Source: Psychrobacter cibarius (GTDB taxonomy: Bacteria; Pseudomonadota; Gammaproteobacteria; Pseudomonadales; Moraxellaceae). From it: a stretch of 55,302 nt of DNA. The translations under genes were made by a program, and so were the position numbers. Shown one piece after another: positions 24,081 to 33,428 of this stretch (within the stretch, counting starts at the first letter, position 1; each line of letters opens with the position of its first letter). The notes under the pieces are model-generated. The model worked only from the letters and a program-made list of their open reading frames with translations, searched no databases and had not been told where the DNA came from. The stretch is from the NCBI RefSeq assembly GCF_016107535.1, contig NZ_JABASQ010000021.1, forward strand, positions 1 to 55,302, in the 5' to 3' direction.

Positions 24081-26723
24081 ATGTCTATTGCAGAAACTGA
24101 TGCTCAAATCATTAATCCTGATATGCCAGATGTGCCACCGCATGCACCAAGTAAAATTAATTTAAAAGATTACCAGAAACCTAGCTTTGATGTGGAAACG
24201 GTTGATTTAGATATTAAACTGTTCGAAAATCATGCACAGGTAGACAGCACTCTGAAGATGGTACGTCAAACAGCAGGAGATCTCGTATTGTTCGGTGAGG
24301 AGTTGGAACTGATCGCCATTACGATGAATGGTAAGCCATTGACGGCTGAGGACTATCAAGAACAAGCAGGCACGTTGACGATTGCTAATGCACCTGATGT
24401 GGTTGTTTTAGAAATTCAAGTACGTATCTGTCCGCAGACCAATACCGCACTTGAAGGGTTCTATATGGCGGGCAGTGGTGATGAGACGATGTTTGTCACC
24501 CAGTGCGAGCCGGAAGGTTTTCGTAAAATCACTTTTTATCCAGACCGCCCCGATGTATTGGCGATATTTACCACGCGTCTTGAGGCGGATAAGCGTTATC
24601 CAATACTATTGGCCAATGGTAACTTGGTTGAAGCAGGTGAGGTGGCAGATGCCCCAGACCGTCATTATGCGATATGGCATGATCCAACCAATAAGCCAAG
24701 CTATCTATTTGCCTGCGTTGTCGCTGATTTAGACGTATTAACGGATTCTTATACCACTAGCGAAGGTCGTGAGGTGTTGCTGGAAATATACGCAAAGTCC
24801 GCTGACATCGATAAATGTGATGTCGGTATGCAAGCGTTGAAGGATTCGATGAAATGGGATGAGGTCAATTATGGTCGCGCCTACGATTTAGATCGCTATA
24901 TGATTGTTGCCGTGAGTCAATTTAATATGGGCGCAATGGAAAACAAAGGTCTGAATATTTTTAATACCGCTTGTGTGTTATCCAGTCCTGAGACGACAAC
25001 GGATGCGCGTAGCTTTAGTGTGAAAGCCATCATTGCCCATGAGTATTTTCATAACTGGACAGGCAATCGCATCACTTGTCGTGATTGGTTCCAATTGTGC
25101 TTAAAAGAAGGTTTTACTGTTTACCGCGATCAATCATTCTCAGCGGATCAGCAGTCGAGTGCCGTACAGCGTATCGATGATGTGGCGACCTTGCGTGCTC
25201 ATCAGTTTGCGGAGGATGCAGGACCACTGGCGCACCCGGTACGCCCTGAAAGTTTCGTTGAGATTAATAATTTTTATACGACGACTGTTTATGAGAAAGG
25301 CGCTGAAATCGTGCGCATGATTGCCAATACGTTAGGAGCCGAGAATTTTCGTAAAGGCACGGATGAGTATTTCCGTCGTTATGATGGGCAAGCGGTGACG
25401 GTTGAGGACTTTTTATCTGCGCTTAGCATCACGGATAGTAAGATTGAAAGCTTTATCGACTGGTATCGTCAGCCGGGCACACCAATGGTGTCTGGTCATC
25501 AATATTATGACCATGCAGCGCAGACACTGACGGTTACGTTAAGTCAGCAAACCCGTCATGTCAGTGGCTTTGCTGAGCCAAAACCTTTGCCTATTCCGGT
25601 CGCGACTGCGCTATTTGATAAAGAAAGTAGTGACATTGTGGCTGAGCGTATGCTGCTACTCGATCAAGCCACGCAAACCTTTACCTTTGAACATGTAGCG
25701 CGTGAGCCTGTTGTATCTTTGCTACGTGATTTTAGTGCGCCAGTACAGCTCAATTATGATTATCAAGATGCAGATTTGGCATTTTTGCTCAAACATGAAA
25801 CCAATGGTTTTAACCGCTGGCAAGTGACGCAGATGCTGGTCAATCGTATCTTGCTGCAAGGTCAAGGCGAGAAGAGCAGTCCTGACATCTATCTGCAAGC
25901 ACTAGCGCAGACATTGCCTGTGCTCGCGGCTAAGGATGCGATGTTGGCTGCCCGCTTGCTTGATATTCCATCAGCGCAAGAGCTGGCGTCTGCTATTCAT
26001 AAGGATTACGATCCAGCATTGGTGAAAGCGCAGCGCGACGACTTGTATCAGCAGCTTGCAGAGGCGCTAAAAGATCAATGGGCTGAGCTTTATGAGCAGC
26101 TACCAATGCAGTCTTATGAAGATAGTGCCGAGGCTCGTGGCACCCGTGCCTTGCGTAATGTGGTGCTCGATATGGCGCTGACCGCGAATGTCGATGGCGC
26201 AGGTGAATGGGCGCAGCAGCAGTATGATGATGCAAGCTGTATGACGGAGCGTTTCGGCGCGTTGAAAGCGATGGTCAATCATCAACTGCTAAATGCTGAT
26301 GAGTATTTGGCGGACTTTTATAATCGCTTCCAAAATAATGATTTGGTCATCGATTTATGGTTTAGTGTGCAGGCGTCTGCTGATACTGTGACCGCTGATA
26401 CTATCCAATCCTTGATCGCTCACGCAGATTTTGATTGGAATACGCCCAATCGTGTACGCTCAGTGGTCAGTGCCTTTACCTCGCAGCCAACGGCTTTATG
26501 GACGGCAGAAGGGTTAGAGCTTTATATTGGTGTGATTAAAAAGTTGGATGATGCCAATCCTGTTTTGGCGTCGCGCTTATTGCAAGTGCTAGCGCGTTGG
26601 AATACCTTGGCTGAGCCACGTCGTCAAATGGCGCATGAGCGGTTGATTGAGTTGCAAAAGCAGGCCTCTTCTAAGCATGTACTTGAAAGTCTAAACAGTG
26701 TTTTAGGTGCGGCAAATATATAA
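24081..26723 (+). CDS. pepN: Aminopeptidase N (alanyl aminopeptidase, M1 family)
   Basis: 880 aa, the full length of bacterial PepN. The exopeptidase motif GAMENKGLNIFN is followed by the zinc site HEYFHNWTGNR (His320, Glu321, His324), with the third ligand Glu in LKEGFTVYRD. The N-terminal beta domain includes TQCEPEGFRKITFYPDRPDV, typical for the family, and the C-terminal helical domain is present. The enzyme removes neutral and basic N-terminal residues in the cytoplasm. A long bidirectional terminator separates it from the convergent aroG-type gene. Confidence 0.95.
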   Translation: MSIAETDAQIINPDMPDVPPHAPSKINLKDYQKPSFDVETVDLDIKLFENHAQVDSTLKMVRQTAGDLVLFGEELELIAITMNGKPLTAEDYQEQAGTLTIANAPDVVVLEIQVRICPQTNTALEGFYMAGSGDETMFVTQCEPEGFRKITFYPDRPDVLAIFTTRLEADKRYPILLANGNLVEAGEVADAPDRHYAIWHDPTNKPSYLFACVVADLDVLTDSYTTSEGREVLLEIYAKSADIDKCDVGMQALKDSMKWDEVNYGRAYDLDRYMIVAVSQFNMGAMENKGLNIFNTACVLSSPETTTDARSFSVKAIIAHEYFHNWTGNRITCRDWFQLCLKEGFTVYRDQSFSADQQSSAVQRIDDVATLRAHQFAEDAGPLAHPVRPESFVEINNFYTTTVYEKGAEIVRMIANTLGAENFRKGTDEYFRRYDGQAVTVEDFLSALSITDSKIESFIDWYRQPGTPMVSGHQYYDHAAQTLTVTLSQQTRHVSGFAEPKPLPIPVATALFDKESSDIVAERMLLLDQATQTFTFEHVAREPVVSLLRDFSAPVQLNYDYQDADLAFLLKHETNGFNRWQVTQMLVNRILLQGQGEKSSPDIYLQALAQTLPVLAAKDAMLAARLLDIPSAQELASAIHKDYDPALVKAQRDDLYQQLAEALKDQWAELYEQLPMQSYEDSAEARGTRALRNVVLDMALTANVDGAGEWAQQQYDDASCMTERFGALKAMVNHQLLNADEYLADFYNRFQNNDLVIDLWFSVQASADTVTADTIQSLIAHADFDWNTPNRVRSVVSAFTSQPTALWTAEGLELYIGVIKKLDDANPVLASRLLQVLARWNTLAEPRRQMAHERLIELQKQASSKHVLESLNSVLGAANI

Positions 26724-26788
26724 AGCGTAATATTTTATCAGTTACGTTGAAAAGTTAAACGTGATAATCTAATAAGTTAAAGCGTACA

Positions 26789-26827
26789 AAAAAGCCCGTC
26801 TGACATATCATGTCAGACGGGCTTTTT
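26789..26827. terminator. Bidirectional terminator between pepN and the DAHP synthase gene
   Basis: A perfect 17-bp stem (26789-26805 with 26811-26827), loop TATCA, A-run before and T-run after. Confidence 0.93.
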
Positions 26828-26845
26828 GATGAGGGGCTGTCAATA

Positions 26846-27928
26846 TTAACGGTTAGGCAAAACGTCTTTAACCATATCACGTAGATTATATAGGGCAGTG
26901 ACCGTACTCTCCCAATCTAAGCAACCGTCAGTGATAGATTTGCCATATTCGAGCTGACTTAAGTCAGCCGTCAATTTTTGATTGCCTCCCTTTAGATGAC
27001 TCTCAATCATCATGCCGATAATTGATTTATTACCGTTTTGAATTTGCTCTGCAACGTTTTGGATGACCATCGGCTGTAGATATGGGTCTTTACCTGAGTT
27101 GGCATGGCTTGAGTCAATCATAATCTTGCTATTGGTTTTGCCTTTTGCCAGCTCGTTTTCCACTTGTGCAACCGCAGTTTCGTCATAGTTGGGCTTGCCG
27201 TTACCACCGCGGAGTACCACGTGCGCGTAAGGGTTGCCTTTAGACTTGATAATTGAGACTTTGCCATCTGCTGATAAACCCAAGAAGCTATGACCTTCTT
27301 TCACGGCTTGCATTGCGTTAACAGCGACCGTCATGCCGCCGTCTGTTCCATTCTTGAAACCTACTGGGCACGATAAGCCTGAACTCATTTCACGATGCGT
27401 TTGGCTCTCAGTGGTACGTGCGCCAATCGCTGACCAGCTGATCAAATCCTGCATGTATTGCGGCGTATTGGGGTCTAAAGCTTCAGTGGCGCAAGGAAGA
27501 CCTTTTTCATTCAAATCGAGCAGTAGCTTACGGGCAGTACGCAGACCTTTTTCAATATCGAAGCTGTCGTTCATATCAGGGTCATTAATCATGCCTTTCC
27601 AGCCAACGGTTGTGCGTGGCTTTTCAAAATATACGCGCATCACAACGAACACGCTATCTTCGATTTCTTTTGCTAATATGGCCAAACGATCGGCATATTC
27701 GTGAGCGGCTTTGATATCATGAATAGAGCAGGGGCCGATGACCACAAAGAGGCGCTTGTCTTTACCATCCAAGATGTTTTGGATGGTATTACGACCGTTT
27801 AATACGGTTTTATAGGCTGCATCTGATAAAGGTAGCTCAGTTTTTAGCTCAGCGGGAGTGATCAAAGGAATGAACTTTTCAATATTCACGTCGTCAATAT
27901 CTGCATTATGGGTAACTGATGTTGTCAT
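26846..27928 (-). CDS. aroG: 3-deoxy-7-phosphoheptulonate synthase (DAHP synthase, class I)
   Basis: 360 aa, type I-alpha. It condenses phosphoenolpyruvate and erythrose 4-phosphate, the first step of aromatic amino acid synthesis. Family blocks are RLFVVIGPCSIHD (metal Cys), RVYFEKPRTTVGWKGMINDP, GARTTESQTHREMSSGLSCP, FKNGTDGG and IMIDSSHANSGKDP (metal His). Which aromatic amino acid inhibits it (AroF, AroG or AroH type) cannot be told with confidence, so the symbol is a family label. No leader peptide with Phe, Tyr or Trp codon runs was seen in the spacer upstream. Confidence 0.9.
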   Translation of the reverse strand: MTTSVTHNADIDDVNIEKFIPLITPAELKTELPLSDAAYKTVLNGRNTIQNILDGKDKRLFVVIGPCSIHDIKAAHEYADRLAILAKEIEDSVFVVMRVYFEKPRTTVGWKGMINDPDMNDSFDIEKGLRTARKLLLDLNEKGLPCATEALDPNTPQYMQDLISWSAIGARTTESQTHREMSSGLSCPVGFKNGTDGGMTVAVNAMQAVKEGHSFLGLSADGKVSIIKSKGNPYAHVVLRGGNGKPNYDETAVAQVENELAKGKTNSKIMIDSSHANSGKDPYLQPMVIQNVAEQIQNGNKSIIGMMIESHLKGGNQKLTADLSQLEYGKSITDGCLDWESTVTALYNLRDMVKDVLPNR

Positions 27929-28355
27929 GGTTATATATCGTCTAGCTGATTTATAGGGAGTTTCATTATGCGGACAAAAGTGTTGGTTGACAAGGGCAGT
28001 CGCGCAGTTAATTGACTGATAACTGGAATGAGGAAACCAAAACTTAGTTATACTTGTTCAGCGTTAATCGTATATGAGCGCTTCAACAAGCAAGATTGTT
28101 ACTCAATTTATCTGTCCGTATAGAAAAACGAATTAACCCGTTAAGTAGTTATTTCTGGCTTTTATCAGCTAATTTAGCTATTTGTATCATCGTCACGTAT
28201 GATGACAATATAAAAGGTATGACGATAAAATAGTGAGTATGGCGAATGCTTAGGTATCACAGAGCTTTCGCGCAGATTTTATGCGTCGTATTTTATAATA
28301 ATCATTCATTTATTTTATATGCATTTATTGTATTTTTTAATATCGAGAGCTTGTC
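27929..28355. other. Gene-free divergent spacer aroG / lpxB
   Basis: 427 bp, AT-rich. Both genes must start transcription here. I found no ORF, attenuator hairpin or repeat that I can support. Confidence 0.4.
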
Positions 28356-29663
28356 ATGACAGATTCTGCTACGCCTGATCAATATCATAACCTTATAGAC
28401 CAAACAGAGACTGAAATTCGAAGTGCTGAATTACAGACTGTGCCATTGGTCATCGGTATCATCGCAGGTGAAGTGTCAGGGGATAGCTTGGGCGCAGACT
28501 TCATGCAGCAGATGAATAATCTACGTGGTGATATTGTGTGGGTCGGTGTTGGTGGTACAAAGATGCAAGCGCAAGGGCTGCAAAGCATTTTTCCGTTAGA
28601 GCGTTTGGCGGTGATGGGTTTGGTAGAAGTTATGGCGCAATTGCCTGACCTGCTTAAAGCTCGCCGTGAATTACTGAGCGCATTTAAAACCGCTGATATT
28701 GATTGGTTTATTGGCATTGATGCGCCTGATTTTAATCTTAGAGTGGCTAAAAAGTTAAAACCGCAAGGCGTATTCTGCGTGCAGTATGTGAGCCCTTCTA
28801 TTTGGGCATGGCGTGAGTCACGTATTCATAATATTAAAGCAGCGACCGACCTTGTGTTGTGTTTGTTCCCCTTTGAGCTGTCCGTTTATGAGCGTCATAA
28901 TCATCCAGCAATATGTGTTGGTCATCCACTGTTGCGTACGATCGATCAAACATTATTAGAGACACCGATCAATCAGCGCCGTAGTGAGCTGGTTTGGCAC
29001 AACGATGGCTTGCAGCAGTTTTTTATTGAACGATTTGACGATGTCAGCCAGCTTATTTGTGTGATGCCAGGCTCTCGTCGCGGTGAAATCACGGCTATTT
29101 TGCCATTGATGTTAGATGGTATTCAAAAGTTAATATTGCTTGACCCCAAGCTGTGCTTTATCATTCCGACCGTCGACCAGAATCACCAATATATCGTCCA
29201 AGATGTTATTGACCAGCGCTCAGAGCAACTACGTGCTGCCATCGTGGTGGTCTATGATGATAGCCAGCCAGCCTTTAGTCAACAAGCGATGGCAGCCTCA
29301 GATATTGTAATGCTAGCATCTGGCACTGCAACGCTAGAGGCGATGCTGTTAGAGCGACCGATGGTGGTGGTTTATCAATTAAATAAGCTCACCTATCAGA
29401 TTGCCAAACGCTTAGTCAAAGTGCCTTATGTGGCGCTGCCCAATATTTTGGCTGATACTGCAATCGTTCCTGAGTTGATCCAAGAGCAGGCGAGTGGCGA
29501 CAATATCTGTCGTACGGTCATGCGGCTACTACAACCGCGTGCCTATGCTGAGCAATTAAAAGATATCGTCGCCACCAAGCACTTATTACAACAGCAGAGT
29601 AATCATGATCCTGCTAATAGTGTGATTGAGCAATGGTTTATCCAAGCGAAACATCGGATTTAA
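28356..29663 (+). CDS. lpxB: Lipid-A-disaccharide synthase
   Basis: A 435-aa GT19 glycosyltransferase that joins UDP-2,3-diacylglucosamine and lipid X in lipid A synthesis at the inner membrane. Signatures: GIIAGEVSGDSLGADFM, VGVGGTKMQAQGL, LAVMGLVEV, FIGIDAPDFNLRVAKKLK, YVSPSIWAWRESR and VMPGSRRGEI. The acceptor block ASGTATLEAMLLERPMVVVY is also present. Slightly longer than the E. coli protein (382 aa) because of N-terminal and central inserts. rnhB follows 73 bp later, a common gene order in gammaproteobacteria. Confidence 0.94.
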   Translation: MTDSATPDQYHNLIDQTETEIRSAELQTVPLVIGIIAGEVSGDSLGADFMQQMNNLRGDIVWVGVGGTKMQAQGLQSIFPLERLAVMGLVEVMAQLPDLLKARRELLSAFKTADIDWFIGIDAPDFNLRVAKKLKPQGVFCVQYVSPSIWAWRESRIHNIKAATDLVLCLFPFELSVYERHNHPAICVGHPLLRTIDQTLLETPINQRRSELVWHNDGLQQFFIERFDDVSQLICVMPGSRRGEITAILPLMLDGIQKLILLDPKLCFIIPTVDQNHQYIVQDVIDQRSEQLRAAIVVVYDDSQPAFSQQAMAASDIVMLASGTATLEAMLLERPMVVVYQLNKLTYQIAKRLVKVPYVALPNILADTAIVPELIQEQASGDNICRTVMRLLQPRAYAEQLKDIVATKHLLQQQSNHDPANSVIEQWFIQAKHRI

Positions 29664-29736
29664 GCCATTATTGATTGCGATCATTTCTTCTTCTATTAAT
29701 TACAATGATACCTAATAACAAAGATACCGCGCCCCT

Positions 29737-30591
29737 ATGAGTAACCAGTACCAAACCCACAACTCTGTCACCCCGATCGAAGTAAGTATTGAGCAAATTG
29801 ATATCAAAGGTCAATATCTACAGCTGGTTGAGCCTATTCGTTTATCGGGTCAGGTAGATATTGGTGAGCTACTTGTTCAGTATCCGATCAAGGTGGAGCA
29901 AGGCTTACAGCAGTCAACGCTACAAATGGGCGTTGATGAGGCAGGACGTGGGCCGTTACTCGGTAGCGTCAATGTGGCTGCTGCGATATTGCCTAAAACC
30001 TGGTCAGGATTGATTGAGATGCAGCCATTAAAGGACACGCCATTATCTATCTTGACCGACTCCAAGCAGCTGAGTGAAAAGAAGCGTGACCGACTTTATC
30101 CATTGGTTCAACAGCATGCTATTGGTTATGTTGTCGCCGAGATCCCAGCAGCGGTCATCGATCAAGTCAATATCTTGCAAGCGACGATGCTCGGTATGCG
30201 CTTATGTACCGAAGTATTGTTAAAAGCCATTGCTCATCATCTTGTCAACTCTATGAGGCAGGTCGAAGTTTTGTTCGATGGTAATCGCTGCCCTGAATTA
30301 AATGAGGCAATGCTCGCTGAACTGGGTATAGAAAAATCGACTATCGATTGCCAAGCGTGGGTAAAGGGCGATGCGCGTCATACCAGCATTGCTGCCGCCA
30401 GTATATTGGCTAAAGTCAGTCGTGACAAAGCCATGTATGCGCTTGATGCCAAGCATCCAGAATACGGTATCGCCAAACATAAAGGCTATCCAACACGTGC
30501 ACACATGGAGGCGATCGAAAAATACGGCGTATTATCTGCGCATAGACGTAGTTTTGCACCAGTCAGAAAGTCATTAGAGAAAGCCACTTAA
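29737..30591 (+). CDS. rnhB: Ribonuclease HII with N-terminal extension
   Basis: 284 aa. The catalytic domain starts near residue 65 with [15 protein letters not shown] (catalytic DE). It continues with [42 protein letters not shown] and [20 protein letters not shown]. The enzyme removes ribonucleotides from DNA-RNA hybrids and misincorporated sites. About 60 residues precede the domain, compared with almost none in typical RnhB (around 200 aa). That extension has no motif I recognise. An in-frame ATG at residue 63 would give the standard length, but the upstream codons look coding. The stop codon lies in a 15-bp tandem repeat. Confidence 0.92.
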   Translation: MSNQYQTHNSVTPIEVSIEQIDIKGQYLQLVEPIRLSGQVDIGELLVQYPIKVEQGLQQSTLQMGVDEAGRGPLLGSVNVAAAILPKTWSGLIEMQPLKDTPLSILTDSKQLSEKKRDRLYPLVQQHAIGYVVAEIPAAVIDQVNILQATMLGMRLCTEVLLKAIAHHLVNSMRQVEVLFDGNRCPELNEAMLAELGIEKSTIDCQAWVKGDARHTSIAAASILAKVSRDKAMYALDAKHPEYGIAKHKGYPTRAHMEAIEKYGVLSAHRRSFAPVRKSLEKAT

Positions 30592-30629
30592 GAACAAATC
30601 ACTTAAGAAGAAAGCACTTAAAAATAAAC
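30585..30629. repeat. 15-bp tandem repeat, three units, overlapping the rnhB stop
   Basis: CACTTAAGAACAAAT, CACTTAAGAAGAAAG and CACTTAAAAATAAAC in tandem. The first unit contains the TAA stop of rnhB (30589-30591). Confidence 0.8.
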
Positions 30630-30788
30630 GTTAAACTGAGCGTGCTTCTTTAAAATAGCCTAAGCAAAAATAGTCATGGCTAAAAATAAGACAGTCCGTA
30701 ATGAACGTATCAGTCTTCAACAAACACCAAGTAAAAATTTTTGGACTGTATTACAATGCCATTACAAATAAATTCAATACTGTGATGT

Positions 30789-31069
30789 TAGGGCGTGTCG
30801 AACATTCGACCATGGCACTGACAGAGGCTATTTTGCAGGCGATTCGACGTTAAAAATAGTAAGTTTAGTCATTCTAAGCGTCTCTTTTTAACAATGAAGC
30901 GGCAAAAAAGAGTCCTGTCCCCTTCTGTTAATATCGGGGCTGATACTAAAACTGCCCCATACTGCGTTGCAATTCTAGCTAAGGTATTAACATTATCGTC
31001 GACTTGCGCCTTGTCTGGAACAATTTTAGCTATCAGCAGTGCCCATTTGTGAATGTTCAACACGCCCTA
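30789..31069. mobile_element. 281-bp MITE-like element with 19-bp inverted termini
   Basis: TAGGGCGTGTCGAACATTC at 30789-30807 and GAATGTTCAACACGCCCTA at 31051-31069 are inverted repeats with a single mismatch. Weaker similarity continues inward (ATGGCACTG / GCAGTGCCCAT). Both ends are flanked by a TA dinucleotide, as expected for a TA target duplication. No transposase is inside; a 64-codon open frame in it has no family resemblance. It resembles a non-autonomous element mobilised by an IS with GGGCGTGT ends, such as the IS5-type element at the right edge of the window. Confidence 0.75.
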
Positions 31070-31157
31070 GCAGCTTAAGTCTACTTAGCTTATGTCCGCA
31101 TACTTAACGCTAGCTTTTATTGACTTATATACGTGCTACTATTCTATAGGATAAAAA

Positions 31158-32387
31158 ATGACGCTCAGTACGCTATTAATCAGTACGCCACAAAAAAATC
31201 TTGCTGCAGTGCTTTTTTTGACAGTATTTATAACGGCTTGTGGTGGGGGCGGTGGTGGCTCTGATAGCAGCTCTAATACCAATGCGCCAAGCCCGAACCC
31301 ACCTGCTATCGAGCCAAACGATCAGCCCAATGGTAATACAAGTGACAATTCAAGCGATAATGTTGGCGACCAACCTGATAGCACTACTGCTACTAATGAG
31401 GTAAAGGCTGCATTAATTGCCAACAATAAGTTCAGTTTGGCACGTACCAGCTGTGGTCTGAGCGGCTTATCTGTTGATACCGCGCTTGATGATGTTGCCA
31501 TTAAACATGCAAATTATATTAAATACGTCTTTGCCAATAGCTCACCGACCGCATTCAGCGCGCATTACGAAAATAAGATTGCAGATATTTCGGGCGTTAC
31601 CAGTAGCAATAATCCATTTTTTGGTGGGCTCAGTTTTACCGATCGCTTATCAAACGCAGACTATCCAAATGTACGATATGGTGTGACTGAGAATATCGCC
31701 CAATCTATCTACTATAGTTCAGCAAGCAATCTTATTCGCTCAGATGTTGTGGCAGGCTCGATGGCAAAGTCCTTGCTGGCAGCACCTTACCATTTGCGTT
31801 CATTAATGATGCCTAGTGCAAGCGTGACAGGTACTGGCGTGGTTATCTATAAGCCATACAATAAAGAGGCAGCGAATAACCAAGGTTATGTCTTGGTCAA
31901 CCATGCAGCAGCGACCCAAGCGACTAAAGATAATACGGTTAAAGGCGTATTTACTTATCCATGTGAAGGCGTAACGGATACAGTAACCGCGCTATATAAT
32001 GAGACGCCAGATCCTGTCAAGCATACAGGGCGTGACTTGCGAGTGGATCCTATCGGACAACCTATTTATATCAATATGCCATCTGCTCAAACGATTGATA
32101 TCAGCAATGTGACATTCCATGATATCCAGCGAAATATCAATGTACCGATTGAGCTGCTAGACTATCGCCAAGATCCCCATAAAAATACGGCAAATGCATT
32201 ACCAGCAAACGAAGCTTTTATATTACCAATCACTGATAATTTAAAAAGCTGCCAGATTGCCAGTAAAAAAGGCAAAAACTGCGGTTTACATGGCAACAGT
32301 GACTACCGTGTCAGCTTTGATATTTTAGTGGATAATAAAACTATCGAGCGTGAAAGCTTTACCTTTACGACAGGGATAGTGAACTAA
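31158..32387 (+). CDS. CAP/SCP-domain lipoprotein
   Basis: 409 aa. A lipoprotein signal ends FITAC (Cys28) and is followed by a Gly run and a Ser/Asn/Pro-rich linker to about residue 78. The CAP (PR-1/SCP-like) domain covers about residues 80-265. Its features are the helix with LDDVAIKHANYIKYVFANSS and its His, SAHYENKIADISG, GVTENIAQSI (the GENIA-type motif) and SLLAAPYHLRSLMMPSA, followed by GTGVVIYKP and GYVLVNHAAA. The C-terminal 130 residues form a separate beta-rich domain. CAP lipoproteins sit in the outer membrane or periplasm. Their roles vary and none can be assigned here. Confidence 0.82.
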   Translation: MTLSTLLISTPQKNLAAVLFLTVFITACGGGGGGSDSSSNTNAPSPNPPAIEPNDQPNGNTSDNSSDNVGDQPDSTTATNEVKAALIANNKFSLARTSCGLSGLSVDTALDDVAIKHANYIKYVFANSSPTAFSAHYENKIADISGVTSSNNPFFGGLSFTDRLSNADYPNVRYGVTENIAQSIYYSSASNLIRSDVVAGSMAKSLLAAPYHLRSLMMPSASVTGTGVVIYKPYNKEAANNQGYVLVNHAAATQATKDNTVKGVFTYPCEGVTDTVTALYNETPDPVKHTGRDLRVDPIGQPIYINMPSAQTIDISNVTFHDIQRNINVPIELLDYRQDPHKNTANALPANEAFILPITDNLKSCQIASKKGKNCGLHGNSDYRVSFDILVDNKTIERESFTFTTGIVN

Positions 32388-32414
32388 TAATTAGGTGAAC
32401 TAAGACGTGTTCTT

Positions 32415-32450
32415 AATCTGAATAAAAACACCAATCTGAACGAAAGTACC
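32415..32450. repeat. 18-bp tandem pair downstream of the CAP lipoprotein gene
   Basis: AATCTGAATAAAAACACC then AATCTGAACGAAAGTACC, 14 of 18 positions identical. It begins 28 bp after the stop codon. Confidence 0.55.
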
Positions 32451-32464
32451 TAAAAAGTAAGTAG

Positions 32465-32512
32465 AATAAAGCAAGGGCTGAACCAGTTATCTGATTCAGC
32501 CCTTGCTTTATT
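32465..32512 (+). terminator. Rho-independent terminator after the CAP lipoprotein gene
   Basis: An 18-bp stem (AATAAAGCAAGGGCTGAA with its complement at 32495-32512) and a 12-nt loop, T-rich 3' side. Confidence 0.85.
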
Positions 32513-32672
32513 ATCATAGTCAATCCATTGCACTATAAAAAGTTCGGCGTTCATCTCGCTTGAAATATATATATGCCTATACTTGGTTGCCTTGTACTTC
32601 ACCCTTATTTTGAGTTGAAGTAACTGTATTAGAATAAATCATATTGCAATCAATCATATAAATATATAAGCG

Positions 32673-33338
32673 CTAAAACGACGAGTTCGGTTGTTGCAAG
32701 AAGGCTTCTTCTTCATCCGTTGACTCGCGATCTAAAATGTCATTGCGATGCGGATAGCGACCGAATTGCTCAATGATATCTTTGTGACGATTTTCGAAAT
32801 CCAGCGTATGGTCATCATGTAATTTCTCAAACAATGGTAAGTAGCGCTTATGGATCATCAATGATTCAGAATGCATAAATGGCATGATGGTAAACTTGCG
32901 CCATTCAGTCGGTAATGTATCAAAGTGTGGTTGTCCAATAGCCTCTTGTGCCAATGCGATAGCCATACTATCTTGTGCAAAAGCATCTGCTTGCCCGCGA
33001 CATAAATTACGCGAAAACTGATCTAAGACAATAATTTCTGCTAGTCTGCCTGCCAAAGCGGTGATTGAACTATTGCTATCGGTTGGCGCGTTTGCGCTAC
33101 GCCATGTCACGCATTCACCTTGCTTTGCCGCTTGCCAAATATCAGCAAACTTGTCTTTTATTTGCTTATCAAAAGTATCATTTTGCGCAAACCAATATTG
33201 CTCATTGTCTTTGTCGAACCAAAACTCCAGTACTGCACGCGCATTAACATCAAGATGTTCTAAATGAATATTTTTTGGGTCGAGTTGCGATGAATAAGCT
33301 TGGCTAGTAGCAGTGGAATAATCGGTTGATAGTGACAT
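32673..33338 (-). CDS. DUF924 family protein
   Basis: 221 aa, cytoplasmic. Characteristic blocks of the family: VLEFWFDKDNEQYWFAQNDTFD at the N-terminus, FADIWQAAKQGE, AEIIVLDQFSRNLCRGQADAFAQD and ALAQEAI. The PFMHSESLMIHKRYLPLFEKL and FGRYPHRNDILDRESTDEEEAFL blocks are also present. Members form an all-helical TPR-like fold. Biochemical role unknown. Stands alone, divergent to nspC. Confidence 0.88.
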   Translation of the reverse strand: MSLSTDYSTATSQAYSSQLDPKNIHLEHLDVNARAVLEFWFDKDNEQYWFAQNDTFDKQIKDKFADIWQAAKQGECVTWRSANAPTDSNSSITALAGRLAEIIVLDQFSRNLCRGQADAFAQDSMAIALAQEAIGQPHFDTLPTEWRKFTIMPFMHSESLMIHKRYLPLFEKLHDDHTLDFENRHKDIIEQFGRYPHRNDILDRESTDEEEAFLQQPNSSF

Positions 33339-33428
33339 AAGATATTCTAATTATGATGAATTTAGTCTACTATAGCGCAAATATTTATGTCTGTCATGAT
33401 GCCAACAGCAGCTATTAGGTAACCTCTT

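Noticed and set aside
27929..28355. A searched-for aromatic amino acid leader peptide/attenuator in front of the DAHP synthase gene.
   Set aside because: No short ORF rich in Phe, Tyr or Trp codons and no terminator/antiterminator pair was found.
30869..31063. A 64-codon open frame on the minus strand inside the 281-bp element.
   Set aside because: It starts in the terminal repeat and has no SD or family resemblance. It is more likely non-coding MITE sequence.
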